Below are positions 9,616 through 20,958 of a DNA stretch of 64,000 nucleotides, piece after piece; the stretch's first letter is position 1; the number at the start of each line of letters is the position of its first letter. The translations under genes were made by a program, and so were the position numbers. The notes under the pieces were generated by a model. The model made no database searches. It saw only the letters and a list, made by a program, of their open reading frames with translations, and was not told where the DNA came from. Origin of the DNA: Rhodanobacteraceae bacterium (GTDB taxonomy: Bacteria > Pseudomonadota > Gammaproteobacteria > Xanthomonadales > Rhodanobacteraceae); the NCBI GenBank assembly GCA_027019085.1, contig JALUXG010000053.1:1-64000 (forward strand). The letters run 5' to 3'.

Positions 9616-10026
9616 TTGCCAGCAAGCCAATCTTCCGCAAAATCCTCCCCGCCCGTTTCCGATGCATTGCTGCGCCGCCGCGTGATGGCTGCACTTGACG
9701 AGCTGAAAGCGCGGGATGTCGTCGAGATCGATGTCCGCGGCAAGACCTCCATAGCCGATTGCCTGATCATCGCTTCGGGCACCTCCAGCCGGCACGTCAA
9801 ATCCATAGCCGATGAAGTCATCAAGTTCGCCAAGCAGGCGGGCATGCTGCCGCTGGGCGTGGAAGGGCAGGCCGAGGCCGAATGGGTGCTGGTCGACCTG
9901 GGTGACATCATCGTGCACGTGATGCTTCCTCGCATCCGCGAGTTCTACGGGCTGGAGCGCCTGTGGTCCGTGGGCGATGAAGACACCGAGCCCACGCCAC
10001 TCGCCGGACGCGAAGCCGGAGCCTGA
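9616..10026 (+). CDS. rsfS: Ribosome silencing factor RsfS
   Basis: 136 aa from TTG 9616. The core (LKARDVVEIDV, CLIIASGTSSRH, PLGVEG, WVLVDLGDIIVHVM) matches RsfS/YbeB, which binds ribosomal protein L14 and blocks subunit joining when nutrients fall. The first in-frame ATG (9685) would cut into the conserved N-terminal helix, so an upstream start is required. TTG 9616, with CGAGG about ten bases before it, is my choice; TTG 9667 is an alternative. A short tail follows the LERLW segment, as in Xanthomonadales homologues. Confidence 0.88.
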   Translation: MPASQSSAKSSPPVSDALLRRRVMAALDELKARDVVEIDVRGKTSIADCLIIASGTSSRHVKSIADEVIKFAKQAGMLPLGVEGQAEAEWVLVDLGDIIVHVMLPRIREFYGLERLWSVGDEDTEPTPLAGREAGA

Positions 10027-10103
10027 GGCCGGGTACATGCCGGACCATGCACGGCGCTGCCGTCACGGTGGCCGGCCCCGGTCCGACTGGAGACGCACAA
10101 GCC

Positions 10104-10574
10104 ATGCGAACACGCATCCTGGCCGTTGGTGAGCGCATGCCGTCGTGGGTGGCCGAAGGTTTCGGCGAGTACGCCCGTCGCCTGTCGCGGACCATGCCGC
10201 TCGAGCTGACCGAGATCCGGCCAGGTGCGCGGGGCCGGGGTCGCGATGTGCAGCGCGCGATCCTGGGCGAAGGCGAGGCGGTTCTGGCGGCGCTGTCCCC
10301 GGACACGCACGCGGTGGCTCTGGACGGGCGTGGAAAACCCTGGTCGAGCGAGCAGCTGGCCACCCAGCTCGAGGCCTGGCGGATGAACGGTCGTGACCTG
10401 GCCTTCCTCATCGGTGGTCCCGACGGCCACGCGCCGGAAGTCATGCAGCGTGCCGACCAGTGCTGGTCCCTGGGCGCGCTGACACTTCCGCACATGCTGG
10501 TGCGGCTGGTGCTTGCCGAACAGCTGTATCGTGCGGCGATGATCGTCGAGGGGCATCCTTATCATCGCGCCTGA
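10104..10574 (+). CDS. rlmH: 23S rRNA pseudouridine(1915) N3-methyltransferase
   Basis: 156 aa SPOUT-class methyltransferase (family about 155 aa). The knot that binds S-adenosylmethionine is visible as LIGGPDGH, and the C-terminus has LAEQLYRA and GHPYH, both RlmH signatures. It modifies pseudouridine 1915 in helix 69 of 23S rRNA. Start at ATG 10104 gives the normal [10 protein letters not shown]-terminus; an upstream in-frame ATG adds an unconserved stretch. Confidence 0.95.
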   Translation: MRTRILAVGERMPSWVAEGFGEYARRLSRTMPLELTEIRPGARGRGRDVQRAILGEGEAVLAALSPDTHAVALDGRGKPWSSEQLATQLEAWRMNGRDLAFLIGGPDGHAPEVMQRADQCWSLGALTLPHMLVRLVLAEQLYRAAMIVEGHPYHRA

Positions 10575-10629
10575 CGCACGTGGCCGCGTCATGCTTGGCC
10601 CGGATGCGCCCCCTCGCTATGCTGCCCGG

Positions 10630-11208
10630 ATGCTGTATCTGGCCTCCCAATCACCACGTCGCCGCCAGTTGCTGGCGCAAATCGGCATGGTGTTCGAACC
10701 GCTCGAGGTCGAGGTTGTCGAGTGCCCCGGGACCGCGGAATCGCCCGGGGACTACGTGCGACGGGTGGCACACGACAAGGCGCGCGCCGGTTTCGACCAG
10801 GTTGCCGGACCGGAGGATGCGGTGCTGGCCGCGGACACGGAAGTGGTGCTCGACGGACAGGTGTTCGGCAAGCCGGCATCGGCGGACGACGCACGGGCCA
10901 TGCTGAGCCGCCTGAGTGGACGTACGCACGCGGTGATCTCCACCGTCGTGCTGATCGATGCGGGTGGAACGCGTGCACTCACGTGCTCTTCCGAGGTTGG
11001 TTTCGCGGTGCTCGACGCCGGCGAGATCGACGCCTACGTGGCGAGTGGCGAGCCCTTCGGCAAGGCGGGCGCCTACGCCATCCAGGGCCGTGCGGGGGCC
11101 TACGTGAAGCACCTGTCGGGAAGCTATTCGGGGGTCATGGGGCTGCCGCTGCACGAAACGGCCACATTGCTGCGCCAGGCCGGCCGCTGGACGGTACGGG
11201 AAGCCTGA
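10630..11208 (+). CDS. maf: Maf-family nucleotide pyrophosphatase
   Basis: 192 aa. The N-terminus LASQSPRR and the ADTEV segment are Maf signatures. The family hydrolyses dTTP/UTP (YhdE type) or modified nucleotides and is linked to septum inhibition in some bacteria. I favour the YhdE dTTP/UTP type because it directly precedes rng, as yhdE does in E. coli. Start at ATG 10630 gives the family N-terminus. Confidence 0.93.
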   Translation: MLYLASQSPRRRQLLAQIGMVFEPLEVEVVECPGTAESPGDYVRRVAHDKARAGFDQVAGPEDAVLAADTEVVLDGQVFGKPASADDARAMLSRLSGRTHAVISTVVLIDAGGTRALTCSSEVGFAVLDAGEIDAYVASGEPFGKAGAYAIQGRAGAYVKHLSGSYSGVMGLPLHETATLLRQAGRWTVREA

Positions 11209-11361
11209 TGATGGATGTCGCGACGAACCGCGTGCGACGTGAGCTGTCCCACGATTCGAGGCCTTGCAGGACAATGCGGGTGGCGCGATCTGCCGGTGTG
11301 CCTGCGGCGACAGGTACGATGCAGGCGGCGTCGGTGCTGCGCGAGGCAGGGAGTCGAGTCC

Positions 11362-12843
11362 GTGAGTGAAGAAATCCTGATCAATGTCACGCCCCGGGAA
11401 ACGCGGGTGGCCGTGATCGAGAACGGCATGCTGCAGGAGGTGTACCTGGAGCGTTCCTCGCGACGGGGTGAGGTCGGGCATGTCTACAAGGGGCGCGTGC
11501 AGCGGGTCATGCCGGGCATGCAGGCGGCCTTTGTCGACATCGGGCTGGACCGGGCGGCATTCCTGCATGCATCGGACATCGTGCACACGGTGCTTCCGGC
11601 CGGGAACGGTGATGCGCCCCCGGCGGGTGGCAACGGCGCGCCGCCGATATCCAGCCTGGTGCACGAAGGGCAGGAAATCGTGGTGCAGGTGATCCGCGAC
11701 CCGATCGGTAGCAAGGGTGCCCGCCTGTCGGCCTATCTGTCGATTCCTTCGCGTTACCTTGTGCTGTTGCCGTATGCGCGCACGCTGGGCGTATCGGCGC
11801 GCATCGAGGATGAAGACGAGCGCCAGCGCCTCAAGGACACGCTTGCCGGTCTGATCGGCGAGGACCCGCTGGGCTACATCGTGCGCACCAATGCCGAGGG
11901 TCAGTCCGCCGTGGCACTGGCCTTCGATGTCACCTACCTGGGCAAGGTGTGGAAGGCGGTGCAGGAAAACATTGCCGCGGCGGGCGTGGGTGAGCGCGTT
12001 TACGAGGAACTGTCGCTGCCGCTGCGTGCCCTGCGCGACCTGCTGCACGAAGGCATCGAAAAGGTGCGCGTGGATTCGCGTGAAACCTTCGAGAAAGTGC
12101 GCAGGTTCGTGCACAAGTTCATGCCCGAGCTCGACGAGCGTGTCGAACATTACGATGGCGAGCGGCCGATCTTCGATTTGTACGGCGCCGAGGACGAGAT
12201 ACAGCGGGCCCTGCGGCGCGAAGTGCCGCTCAAGTCCGGGGGACACCTGGTCATCGACCAGACCGAGGCCATGACCACCATCGACGTCAACACCGGTGCC
12301 TACCTGGGTTCGCGCAACCTGGAGGAGACGGTGTTCCGGACCAACCTCGAGGCATCGCAGGCGGCAGCGCGACAGTTGCGGCTGCGCAACCTCGGCGGCA
12401 TCATCATCATCGATTTCATCGACATGGCCGACGAGGAACATCGGCGTCTGGTGCTGCGCACGCTGGAGAAGTCACTGGCCCGCGACCATGCCAAGACCAC
12501 GGTCTACCCGATGTCCGCACTCGGCCTGGTCGAAATGACACGAAAGCGCACCACCAAGAGCCTGGAATATCAGCTGTGCGAACCGTGTCCTGCCTGTGAA
12601 GGGCGCGGAACCGTGAAAACAGCCGAAACCGTGACCTACGAGATCTTCCGCGAAATCACCCGGGCGGTGCGCCAGTTCGAGGCGGAGAAGTTGCTGGTGC
12701 TGGCCAGTCCGCTGGTGGTCGACCGGATTCTCGAGGAGGAATCGACGGGCGTGGCCGAACTGGAGGAGTTCATCGGCAAGTCGATCCGGTTCCAGGCCGA
12801 GGAGCACTACACGCAGGAGCAGTTCGATGTGGTCCTGCTCTGA
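11362..12843 (+). CDS. rng: Ribonuclease G
   Basis: 493 aa (E. coli 489). An S1-like RNA-binding domain lies near residues 40-130, the RNase E/G catalytic core includes the GGIIIIDFIDM segment with its metal-binding aspartate, and the zinc-link cysteines CEPCPAC are near the C-terminus. It matures the 5' end of 16S rRNA and decays mRNAs. Start chosen at GTG 11362 (VSEEILIN), matching the family N-terminus and preceded by AGGGAG. The 150 bases between maf and this start hold no other gene that I can support. Confidence 0.95.
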   Translation: MSEEILINVTPRETRVAVIENGMLQEVYLERSSRRGEVGHVYKGRVQRVMPGMQAAFVDIGLDRAAFLHASDIVHTVLPAGNGDAPPAGGNGAPPISSLVHEGQEIVVQVIRDPIGSKGARLSAYLSIPSRYLVLLPYARTLGVSARIEDEDERQRLKDTLAGLIGEDPLGYIVRTNAEGQSAVALAFDVTYLGKVWKAVQENIAAAGVGERVYEELSLPLRALRDLLHEGIEKVRVDSRETFEKVRRFVHKFMPELDERVEHYDGERPIFDLYGAEDEIQRALRREVPLKSGGHLVIDQTEAMTTIDVNTGAYLGSRNLEETVFRTNLEASQAAARQLRLRNLGGIIIIDFIDMADEEHRRLVLRTLEKSLARDHAKTTVYPMSALGLVEMTRKRTTKSLEYQLCEPCPACEGRGTVKTAETVTYEIFREITRAVRQFEAEKLLVLASPLVVDRILEEESTGVAELEEFIGKSIRFQAEEHYTQEQFDVVLL

Positions 12844-12891
12844 ACCCGGCCTTGACGCGTGTGCCATGGTGCAGCGCCGGACCCGGATGCG

Positions 12892-15800
12892 ATGAATCCG
12901 CTCTGGCGCCAGCGGATACGACGCTTCCGGTTCCTGTGCGGGGGCGCGATCGCATTGTGCATCATCGCCCTGGCGGTGCTGTTCGGTCTGGTCCAGGTGC
13001 TGTTGCCACTGGCTGCGAAGGACCCGGATCGCATCGCCACGTTCATCAGTGATCGCCTGCATCAGCCGGTGCGCTTTGCATCCGTGCAGGGGCGCTGGCA
13101 GCCCTCAGGGCCGCTGCTGGTGCTGCACGACGTGCAGATCGGTGGCAGCAAGGGATCGGCACCGGTCAAGTTGCCGGTGGCTGACGTCAAGCTGGATTTC
13201 GGTGCGCTGCTTGTCCCGGGTCGCCAGTTCGTCAACCTGCGCCTGGTGGACCTGAACCTCGACCTGGTGCGCGCAGTGGACGGCTCCTGGAGCATCGAGG
13301 GCATCCGCACGCCGGGCGAGAGTGGCAGCCAGCACCTGGATCTGACGCAATTGCCGGGCAGCCTGCTGGTCGATAGCCTGAAGTTGAGCATTCGCGACGC
13401 CAGGAGCGGGCGCACGCTGCACTTTCACAGCCGCCAGTTGCGCATCAGCAGCGACGGGAGGCAGTTGCGTTTTGCCTGTGACCTGCTGCGCCCGGGACTG
13501 GCATCGGGCCTGGACATGACCGGTCGCTTCGATGTCGACACCGACAGCGGGACGCTGTACCTCGGTGCACGCGGGGCCGACTTCGCAGGGATCGCGAAGG
13601 CGCTGTATCGCGGCGACCATGCCATCGAGTCCGGCCATGGCGACCTGCAGGCATGGGTGCGTTGGAAACAGGCGCGCATGGAAAGCGTGATCTTGCGGAT
13701 GGATGTGCAGGGGCTGAGCCTTGCGGGTCCGGTGGGCGGTTCGCGGGTCGGGCGCCTTGACGGGTTGCTCGGGTTGCGGCGCCTGGCCGATGGCTGGGAC
13801 ATGCGTTATGCATCGGCGAACGGCGGTGTGGCCCGGGTGCGCATGCAGGGCAAGGATCAGGCACGCATGCTCTGGGTCGGTGCGCGGCGCCTGGACCTGG
13901 CTCCGCTTCTGCCGGTGCTGGCGCAGGTGCCGGGCCTGCCGCCGAAGCTGGGCGCATGGCTGGCTGCGGCCGCACCCCAGGGACTGCTTTCGCGGGCTGC
14001 CTTGCAATGGTCGGCAGTGAAGGGCCTGCAGAGCCTCGATGTGCGGTTTGACCATCTGCAATGGGCGGCGGTGGGCCGGCATCCTGGCCTCGATGCCTTT
14101 TCCGGGGTGGTGTTCGGCAATGACGACGCCATTCTGCTGAGCGTGCCGACGCAACCGGTGACGCTGCGCCTGCCCGGCACCTTCCGCACGCCGATCGTGC
14201 TCGACCGGGTAGGCGGTAGCCTGGTCGCCTGGAAGCAGGGTGGCATCTGGCAGTTCGGCAGCACGGGCCTGCAGTTTGCCGGCAAGGGGTTTGCCGGCCA
14301 GGCACGCGGCCGGATGCACGGGGGGGAGGGAGGCAAACCGTTTCTCGACCTGTACGTGGCCCTGCAACATGCCGATGTACAGGCAGCCAAGCTGTTCTGG
14401 CCGGTCAACGTGATGCACCCCAAGGCCGTGGCATGGCTTGACCGTGCCCTGGTCGACGGGCAGCTCGATCACGCCCGGGTGCTGCTGCGTGGGGACCTTG
14501 CCGACTGGCCCTTCCGCGATCATCAAGGTCGCTTCGAGGCACGCGGGGAAGCCAGCGACGTCACGCTGGACTACAGTCCGCAATGGCCACGTGCGGTGGA
14601 CGTGCATGCCGTGGCCAGCTTCGTCGACGACAGCATGCTGGTAGTCGCCGATGCCGGTTCCTCGCGAGGCAACCAGGTGAAGCGGGCCACGGCATCGATT
14701 CCCAGTTTTCACGACCCCAGCCTGATACTCAACGTGCAGGGCCAGGGTAGCGGACCCAGCATGCTCGATTTCATCGTGCACAGCCCGATAGCCGTAAGCC
14801 ATGCCGCTGAATTGAGCGCCCTGCGACTGGGCGGGCACGGACAGTTCGGCTTCAGCCTGATCCTGCCGTTCAGGGACATGCACCAGTTCACCCTGGGCGG
14901 TAGCGCGCAAGTGCGCAACTTCAGCGTGGACAATCCGACCTGGGGGCTGCACCTGCGCAAGCTCGCGGGCAGCATGCGCTTTGATGGCACCGGCTTGCTT
15001 GGCAAGGGACTGCAGGCGGACTTCCATGGCGTGCCGGTCACCCTGGACCTGGCGCTGGGCGACGGTGCCACTGGCCAGGCCGGTCATGCGGTCAGCGCCT
15101 CGCTTGCCGGGCACTTCGACGTACCGACCCTGATCGAGGGACGTCCCGAACTGGCGGCGCTGGAGAAACTGACACAGGGCAGCGCGGATTTCGATATCGG
15201 TTATGACCTGTACACCAGTGCCAACGCGCCAGCACAACAGGTGCTGAGTGTCGATTCGAACCTCAAGGGCATGGCTTTGAAACTTCCCGCCCCCCTCGAC
15301 AAGCCGGCCGCGACGGTCCTGCCGTTGCAGGTGCGGCTGAACCTTCCAGTGGCCGGGGCAGATCTTCGCGTCGGACTGGGCGACCTGGTGCAGGCCCAGG
15401 CACGCCTGCCGGTCGGCAAGGATGCCCCGTGGGCGCTTGCAGTGCATCTTGGTGCGCAACCTCCGGCGAGCATTCCTGCCGACGGTTTGCGCGTTGACGG
15501 CACGGTGAACGATCTGGACGTGTCCGGCTGGCTGCAGCGCGCGATGGCGGCCAGTCGAAGTCCCGGCAGCACCCGTTTGCGTCTTGATGGAGTCGACGTG
15601 TCCGCCCGCCGGGCGCATGTCTTCGGCGCCACATTCGACACCATGAAATTGCGTCTGGTCCCGGAACAGGGACAGATCCGCATGTCCGTCGACGGACCGC
15701 AAGCCAGGGGACAGCTGGTTTTGCCGACCACCGACCTGCAGCGTCGGGGCGTGCTGGCACAGATGCAGCGTCTGTACTGGCCCGACACCGCCGCGGCCCA

Positions 15801-16791
15801 GGCGCAGGCCATGCTGCAAAAGCGCAGCGGTGCACCGGACACCCGCATCAATTACGCCGATACCGGCATCAATCCGTCGGCGCTGCCACCCCTGCACATA
15901 TCGGTGGACGATCTGCGCCTGGGCAAGGCCCACCTCGGGCAGGCGCGGTTCGAGAGCTGGCCGACGGCGAAGGGCATGCATATCGACCAGATGCGCACGC
16001 GCGCCAATGACGTGCAGATCATGGGCAGCGGCGACTGGAACGGGACCGCCAGCGACAGCCATACCCGCATGAACATCGATTTCGGTGCCGCCAACCTGGG
16101 CAACCTGCTGACCGCGCTGGGGTACGAGAATCTGTTCGAGGGCGGTCGCACCCAGGCCCGGTTGCAGGCGAGCTGGCCGGGCGAGCCCTCTTCGCTGGCA
16201 TTGCAGCGCATGACCGGCGCCCTGCAAGTGGATGTGCGCAACGGGCGCATCCCCGATGTGCAGCCCGGAGTGGGGCGCCTGCTGGGCCTGATGGCGCTGA
16301 CCGAACTGCCGCGGCGGCTGTCGCTGGACTTCGGTGATGTCTTCGGCAAGGGGCTTGGGTTCGATTCGATCAAGGGCGTGTTCCGGCTCGAGGATGGCGT
16401 GGCCGACACCCGCAACCTCACCATCAAGGGGCCTGCCGCCGAAATCCGCATCACCGGCAGCACCAATCTCCGCGACAAGACCTACGACCAGCGCATTGTC
16501 GTGATACCGCACCTTGGCAACAGCCTGCCGGTCGTCGGCGCCCTGGCGGGCGGGCCGGTCGGTGCAGCGGTGGGCCTGGCCGTGCAAGGCCTGCTGGGGC
16601 GCGGTCTGAACCGGGCGGCAAGTGCCCGATACAGTCTGACAGGCCCCTGGGACAAGCCCGACATCAAGTTGCTGGAAAAGGATATCCAGCCACAGCGGCG
16701 AAGGTCGCAGACGCAGCCTGGTGCCACCATGTCCACGCCGCCGCCGGCGGCCAGTGTGACGGTTCCGGCGCCCGCATCCAGCAGACCGTAG
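12892..16791 (+). CDS. yhdP: YhdP family AsmA-like protein
   Basis: 1299 aa. One N-terminal transmembrane helix (about residues 14-40) precedes a very long periplasmic part rich in beta structure (DUF3971/AsmA-like repeats), with a conserved C-terminal region near [17 protein letters not shown]. coli YhdP (1266 aa) works with TamB and YdbH to carry phospholipids to the outer membrane. It follows rng by 48 bases, as in E. coli (rng-yhdP-tldD). Start at ATG 12892; an earlier in-frame ATG adds an unconserved stretch. Confidence 0.92.
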   Translation: MNPLWRQRIRRFRFLCGGAIALCIIALAVLFGLVQVLLPLAAKDPDRIATFISDRLHQPVRFASVQGRWQPSGPLLVLHDVQIGGSKGSAPVKLPVADVKLDFGALLVPGRQFVNLRLVDLNLDLVRAVDGSWSIEGIRTPGESGSQHLDLTQLPGSLLVDSLKLSIRDARSGRTLHFHSRQLRISSDGRQLRFACDLLRPGLASGLDMTGRFDVDTDSGTLYLGARGADFAGIAKALYRGDHAIESGHGDLQAWVRWKQARMESVILRMDVQGLSLAGPVGGSRVGRLDGLLGLRRLADGWDMRYASANGGVARVRMQGKDQARMLWVGARRLDLAPLLPVLAQVPGLPPKLGAWLAAAAPQGLLSRAALQWSAVKGLQSLDVRFDHLQWAAVGRHPGLDAFSGVVFGNDDAILLSVPTQPVTLRLPGTFRTPIVLDRVGGSLVAWKQGGIWQFGSTGLQFAGKGFAGQARGRMHGGEGGKPFLDLYVALQHADVQAAKLFWPVNVMHPKAVAWLDRALVDGQLDHARVLLRGDLADWPFRDHQGRFEARGEASDVTLDYSPQWPRAVDVHAVASFVDDSMLVVADAGSSRGNQVKRATASIPSFHDPSLILNVQGQGSGPSMLDFIVHSPIAVSHAAELSALRLGGHGQFGFSLILPFRDMHQFTLGGSAQVRNFSVDNPTWGLHLRKLAGSMRFDGTGLLGKGLQADFHGVPVTLDLALGDGATGQAGHAVSASLAGHFDVPTLIEGRPELAALEKLTQGSADFDIGYDLYTSANAPAQQVLSVDSNLKGMALKLPAPLDKPAATVLPLQVRLNLPVAGADLRVGLGDLVQAQARLPVGKDAPWALAVHLGAQPPASIPADGLRVDGTVNDLDVSGWLQRAMAASRSPGSTRLRLDGVDVSARRAHVFGATFDTMKLRLVPEQGQIRMSVDGPQARGQLVLPTTDLQRRGVLAQMQRLYWPDTAAAQAQAMLQKRSGAPDTRINYADTGINPSALPPLHISVDDLRLGKAHLGQARFESWPTAKGMHIDQMRTRANDVQIMGSGDWNGTASDSHTRMNIDFGAANLGNLLTALGYENLFEGGRTQARLQASWPGEPSSLALQRMTGALQVDVRNGRIPDVQPGVGRLLGLMALTELPRRLSLDFGDVFGKGLGFDSIKGVFRLEDGVADTRNLTIKGPAAEIRITGSTNLRDKTYDQRIVVIPHLGNSLPVVGALAGGPVGAAVGLAVQGLLGRGLNRAASARYSLTGPWDKPDIKLLEKDIQPQRRRSQTQPGATMSTPPPAASVTVPAPASSRP

Positions 16792-16933
16792 AGGTGCGCC
16801 AGGCATGCGCGTGTGTACCGCGCAGAAGATAGCCGGCGGGGCAAGAGCGCGTGCAGTGATGCGTGACGGGACCCGCCGACCGCATCGAGCCCGTACAATG
16901 GGCTTTCGCCCCTTCGATCCCTGGCTGCATGAC

Positions 16934-18400
16934 ATGCATGAAACCCCGACATCTCCGGACAGTGAATTTCCTGTCGCCCTCGCCGAAACGCGCCTGCTGA
17001 AACCGGGCGGGATTTCGGTTTCCGATCTCGACCGCGTGTTCGCCCGCCTGATGGCGCCTTCCGTGGATGCGGCCGATCTGTATTTCCAGCATGTGCGCAG
17101 CGAATCGTGGATGCTCGAGGACGGTATCGTGCGCGAAGGCCATCACAGCATCGAACAGGGCGTGGGTGTGCGTGCGATCAGCGGCGAGAAGACCGGTTTC
17201 GCCTACGCCGACGACATCGTCCTGCCGCAGTTGCTGGAAGCGGCCGGCGCTGCAGGAGCCATTGCCACGCACGGCACCGGCGCCGGCCGGCCGCTTGCCA
17301 TTCGCGGTCAGCGTGCGCTGTACCCGGCCACCGATCCGGTCGAGAGCCTGCCCAACGAGGACAAGATCCGAGTCCTGCGGGAAGTGGATGCGCACGCCCG
17401 TGCGCAGGATCCGCGCGTGACCCAGATGGTGGTGAGCCTGGCCGGCACCATCGAAACCGTGCTGGTGGCTGCCGCCGACGGCACCCTGGCGGCGGATGTG
17501 CGGCCGCTGGTGCGGCTGAACGTGCAGGTGATCGCCGAGCAGCACGGGCGTCGTGAATCGGGGTTTGCCGGTGGCGGCGGGCGCTACGATTACCGCGCCC
17601 TGCTGGCGAACGGCAATGCACAACGCTGGGCCGAACAGGCCGTGCGGCAGGCACTGGTCAATCTCGAGGCCGTGGATGCACCGGCCGGCAGCATGCCGGT
17701 GGTCCTGGGACCGGGCTGGCCCGGGGTGCTGCTGCATGAAGCGGTCGGCCATGGCCTGGAGGGCGATTTCAACCGCAAGGGAAGTTCGGCCTTCTCCGGA
17801 CGCATCGGCGAGCGCGTGGCCTGCGCCGGCGTCACCGTGGTCGACGACGGCACGCTCGAGGGGCGGCGTGGTTCGCTGAGCGTGGATGACGAAGGCACAC
17901 CGACCCATTGCACCACGCTGATCGAGGACGGCGTGCTGGTCGGTTACATGCAGGACAGGCTCAACGCGCGCCTGATGGGCGTGCAGCCCACCGGCAACGG
18001 CCGACGCGAATCGTTTGCACACCTGCCGATGCCGCGCATGACCAATACCTACATGCGCGCCGGAGAGCACGACCCGCAGGAGATCATCCGCTCGGTGAAA
18101 CGTGGCCTGTACGCAGTCAATTTCGGCGGCGGTCAGGTCGACATCACCAGCGGCAAGTTCGTGTTCTCGGCTTCCGAGGCCTATCTCATCGAGGACGGAT
18201 GCGTCACCCGGCCGGTCAAGGGCGCGACGCTGATCGGATCGGGTCCGGACGTCCTGACCCGGGTGTCGATGATCGGCAACGACCTGGCTCTCGACGAGGG
18301 GGTGGGCGTTTGCGGCAAGGAAGGCCAGAGCGTGCCGGTAGGCGTGGGACAGCCGACGTTGCGGGTCGATGCGATGACTGTCGGCGGTACCGCTTCCTGA
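16934..18400 (+). CDS. tldD: Metalloprotease TldD
   Basis: 488 aa (E. coli 481). The HExxxH zinc motif is present as HEAVGH, followed by GLEGD, so this is the catalytic subunit of the TldD/TldE protease. The complex degrades unfolded peptides, matures microcins and some RiPPs, and processes CcdA. Start at ATG 16934. A TACAAT hexamer at 16894-16899 could be a -10 box, though no good -35 is seen. Its partner gene pmbA lies 660 bases downstream, past darP. Confidence 0.95.
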   Translation: MHETPTSPDSEFPVALAETRLLKPGGISVSDLDRVFARLMAPSVDAADLYFQHVRSESWMLEDGIVREGHHSIEQGVGVRAISGEKTGFAYADDIVLPQLLEAAGAAGAIATHGTGAGRPLAIRGQRALYPATDPVESLPNEDKIRVLREVDAHARAQDPRVTQMVVSLAGTIETVLVAAADGTLAADVRPLVRLNVQVIAEQHGRRESGFAGGGGRYDYRALLANGNAQRWAEQAVRQALVNLEAVDAPAGSMPVVLGPGWPGVLLHEAVGHGLEGDFNRKGSSAFSGRIGERVACAGVTVVDDGTLEGRRGSLSVDDEGTPTHCTTLIEDGVLVGYMQDRLNARLMGVQPTGNGRRESFAHLPMPRMTNTYMRAGEHDPQEIIRSVKRGLYAVNFGGGQVDITSGKFVFSASEAYLIEDGCVTRPVKGATLIGSGPDVLTRVSMIGNDLALDEGVGVCGKEGQSVPVGVGQPTLRVDAMTVGGTAS

Positions 18401-18436
18401 GGCCTGCCCGGGGAATCGACTGCGCTCTGGCCTTTG

Positions 18437-18955
18437 TCAGGGTGTGTCGATGTTGTCGCGCAACATGCGGAACAGGGCGTGGTATGCGCGCGGGGGCTTG
18501 TTGTCGGCGCGTTCGGAACGGGCTCGGCGAATCAGCGACCGCAACGCCTGTCGGTCGATGTCGGGACAGGCATCGACCAGTTCGGCCAGGGCTGCATCGC
18601 CTTCCGTGAGCAGACGTTCACGCAGGGTTTCCAGCCGCTGCATGGCCGCCTGTTCGCGGCGGCTGGCGGCACGGTCTTCGCCCAGCTCTGCGAGGGCGGC
18701 GGCAAACGCGTCATCACCGTGATTGCGCATGCGTTTGGCGAGAAACGCCATCTGCCGCTTGCGTGCGCCGTGGGCACGCATGCTGCGCACGTTGGCGATC
18801 TCGTGGCGCACGTCCTCGGGCAGGTCGATCCGTTCGAGGCGCCCCGGCGACAGCGCGACCAGCTGTTCGGCCAGGCCCAGCATGGCCAGTGCATCACGGC
18901 GTTTCTGGCTGCGACTGGGACGGGGCTCGTGGGTGTCGGGATCGGGTTCGTGCAC
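18437..18955 (-). CDS. darP: Ribosome biogenesis factor DarP (YjgA, DUF615)
   Basis: 172 aa, very rich in Arg, Glu and Ala. It has the DUF615 pattern (SKxxxKR-like start, RHExANVRS, RKRQMAFLAKRMR, and an LRSLIRRAR tail). DarP/YjgA associates with the late 50S subunit precursor. It is divergent from pmbA, the same pairing as in E. coli, and convergent with tldD. The start is GTG 18955 with only a weak ribosome-binding site. Confidence 0.92.
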   Translation of the reverse strand: MHEPDPDTHEPRPSRSQKRRDALAMLGLAEQLVALSPGRLERIDLPEDVRHEIANVRSMRAHGARKRQMAFLAKRMRNHGDDAFAAALAELGEDRAASRREQAAMQRLETLRERLLTEGDAALAELVDACPDIDRQALRSLIRRARSERADNKPPRAYHALFRMLRDNIDTP

Positions 18956-19062
18956 GGTCGTGCTCGCAGGTCGGGGCCCCCATTGTCATGGATCGCCGCC
19001 GGCAGCGCGAGCCCGGCCAGGCTTCGTGAGACAATGCGCGGCTCATGATCCGGGAGCCCAAC

Positions 19063-20418
19063 GTGAAATCCATCGCCATGATCGACGACAGCAAGGCCGA
19101 ACTGGACAGATTGGCCGAACTGGCCGGGGAACTGGTCGGCAAGGCCGTGCAGGCCGGTGCCAGTCAGGCCGAGGTTTCCGCCAGTGTCAGCGCCGGGTTG
19201 AACGTCAACGTGCGGCTGGGCGATGTGGAGACGGTCGAACGCACCCAGGACCGCGGCTTCGGGCTGACGGTCTATTTCGGGCAACGCAAGGGATCGGCGA
19301 GTACTGCAGATCTCAGGCCTGAGTCGATCCGCGCCACGCTCGAGCAGGCCTGTGCGATTGCGCGTCACACCGAGGAGGATCCGTGCACGGGCCTGGCCGA
19401 CGCCGGGCGCATGGCACAGGTCTTTCCCGATCTCGACCTGTGGCACCCGTGGTCGCCGGACGTGGATGCCTGCATCGCGCTGGGCAAGCGCATCGAGGCT
19501 GCCGGCCGGGCGCACGAAGGCATCAGCAATTCCGAAGGAGCCACGGTCAGCACCGAGGCCGGCGTTTCCGTCTACGCCAACTCGCACGGTTTTGTCGGTC
19601 GCGAGCGCGGCACCCGGCACACGCTCTCGTGTGCGCTGATTGCCGGGCGCGGGGATGGCATGCAGCGCGACTACTGGTATGACAGCAGGCGTGCCCGCGA
19701 AGACCTGATGGATGCCGAAGCCCTGGGCGAAACGGCCGCCCGCCGCACCCTGGCACGCTGCGGGGCGCGCAGCATGTCCACGCGCACCTGCCCGGTCCTG
19801 TTCGCGCCGCCGGTGGCGCGCGGCCTGATCGGGCACCTGCTGGGCGCGGTCAGTGGCGGCGCGTTGTACCGTCGTGCCAGTTTCCTGCTGGACACGATTG
19901 GTCAGGCCATCTTGCCGTCGTGGCTGGACATCCACGAATGTCCGCATGTGCCGCGGGGCCAGGCCTCTGCCGCCTTCGATGCCGAGGGTGTGGCCACCCG
20001 CCCATCCTCGCTGGTCGAGAACGGCGTGCTCCAGCGCTATCTGCTGGGCAGCTATGCGGCACGCAAACTGGGCTTGTCCAGCACCGGCAATGCCGGTGGC
20101 GCGCACAACATCGTGGTCGGTCACGGGGATGACGACTTCGATGCCATGCTGGCCAGGCTGGGCAGCGGTTTGCTGGTCACCGAGGTGATGGGCCAGGGCG
20201 TGTCCCTGGTCACCGGCGACTATTCGCGTGGTGCGGCCGGATTCTGGGTGGAAAACGGGGAAATCGTGCATCCGGTGCAGGAAGTGACCATCGCCGCCAA
20301 CCTGCGCGACATGTTCCGGGACATGCTTGCGGTCGGCTCGGACGTGGACCACCGCTCGTCGGTCCTGACCGGCTCGATCCTGGTCGCACGCATGACCGTG
20401 GCCGGGGAGGGTGGCTGA
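19063..20418 (+). CDS. pmbA: Metalloprotease subunit TldE (PmbA)
   Basis: 451 aa from GTG 19063, which has GGGAG six bases upstream and gives nearly the E. coli length (450). An ATG at 19045 has no ribosome-binding site. It has the TldE pattern (KGSAST, the GDYSRGAAGFWVENG segment) and lacks the HExxxH motif, as expected for the non-catalytic partner of TldD. The 107-base gap to the divergent darP must hold both promoters; GACAAT near 19030 is a weak -10 candidate. Confidence 0.94.
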   Translation: MKSIAMIDDSKAELDRLAELAGELVGKAVQAGASQAEVSASVSAGLNVNVRLGDVETVERTQDRGFGLTVYFGQRKGSASTADLRPESIRATLEQACAIARHTEEDPCTGLADAGRMAQVFPDLDLWHPWSPDVDACIALGKRIEAAGRAHEGISNSEGATVSTEAGVSVYANSHGFVGRERGTRHTLSCALIAGRGDGMQRDYWYDSRRAREDLMDAEALGETAARRTLARCGARSMSTRTCPVLFAPPVARGLIGHLLGAVSGGALYRRASFLLDTIGQAILPSWLDIHECPHVPRGQASAAFDAEGVATRPSSLVENGVLQRYLLGSYAARKLGLSSTGNAGGAHNIVVGHGDDDFDAMLARLGSGLLVTEVMGQGVSLVTGDYSRGAAGFWVENGEIVHPVQEVTIAANLRDMFRDMLAVGSDVDHRSSVLTGSILVARMTVAGEGG

Positions 20419-20489
20419 CCGTCCCGAGGCTTGACGTGGGGCCCGCGTCAGGACGACAGTGGGCGCGTCCCAGCGTGCAGGAGAAGGCC

Positions 20490-20933
20490 ATGGAGACCCC
20501 ACCCGATGAGCATGCGGCGCCGCCGCAACAGCCCCCCGGCGCACCGGTCGCGTTCGAAACCGATCCCTCAGCCCGTCAGTGGGCCATGTTCGCGCATCTC
20601 TCGGCCTTGCTCGGCGCCCTGGTCACCACCGGGTGGGCGGGCAGCATCGGCTGTTTCATTGGTCCGCTGGTGATCTGGCTGGCGAAGAAGGACGCGATGC
20701 CTTTCGTCAACGACCAGGGCAAGGAAGCGCTGAACTTCAACCTGACCGTGGCGATCGTGTTCCTGCTGCTGACACTGACCTGGGTCGCCACCCTGGGCCT
20801 GGGCCTGATCATCGTGATCCCGGGTTATATCCTGGTCGGCCTGTACTGGCTGGTCATGACCATCGTGGCGAGCATCAAGGCCAACGATGGCGAGACCTAT
20901 CGCTACCCGTTGTGCCTCAGGTTGATTCCCTGA
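20490..20933 (+). CDS. DUF4870 membrane protein
   Basis: 147 aa. A Pro-rich soluble N-terminus (about 30 residues) is followed by hydrophobic segments that pack as three to four membrane helices and by the FVNDQGKEALNFN motif typical of DUF4870 (Tic20-like) proteins. Function is unknown. The start ATG 20490 has AGGAGAAGG just before it. It stands alone between pmbA and the convergent ispA, with 25 bases to the latter. Confidence 0.85.
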   Translation: METPPDEHAAPPQQPPGAPVAFETDPSARQWAMFAHLSALLGALVTTGWAGSIGCFIGPLVIWLAKKDAMPFVNDQGKEALNFNLTVAIVFLLLTLTWVATLGLGLIIVIPGYILVGLYWLVMTIVASIKANDGETYRYPLCLRLIP

Positions 20934-20958
20934 GCGGGAAATACCGCGGCCCGCTGCT

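Noticed and set aside
16864-16899. sigma-70 promoter for tldD (TGACGG / TACAAT)
   Set aside because: The spacing is 24 bases, too long; only the -10-like hexamer is credible, so no promoter feature was listed.
13105-16935. Very long leftward open frame opposite yhdP
   Set aside because: No domain pattern, antisense to a well-supported gene.
20934-20958. Bidirectional terminator between the DUF4870 gene and ispA
   Set aside because: Only a 6-bp stem (AGCGGG/CCCGCT) with an 11-base loop and no T-run on either strand.
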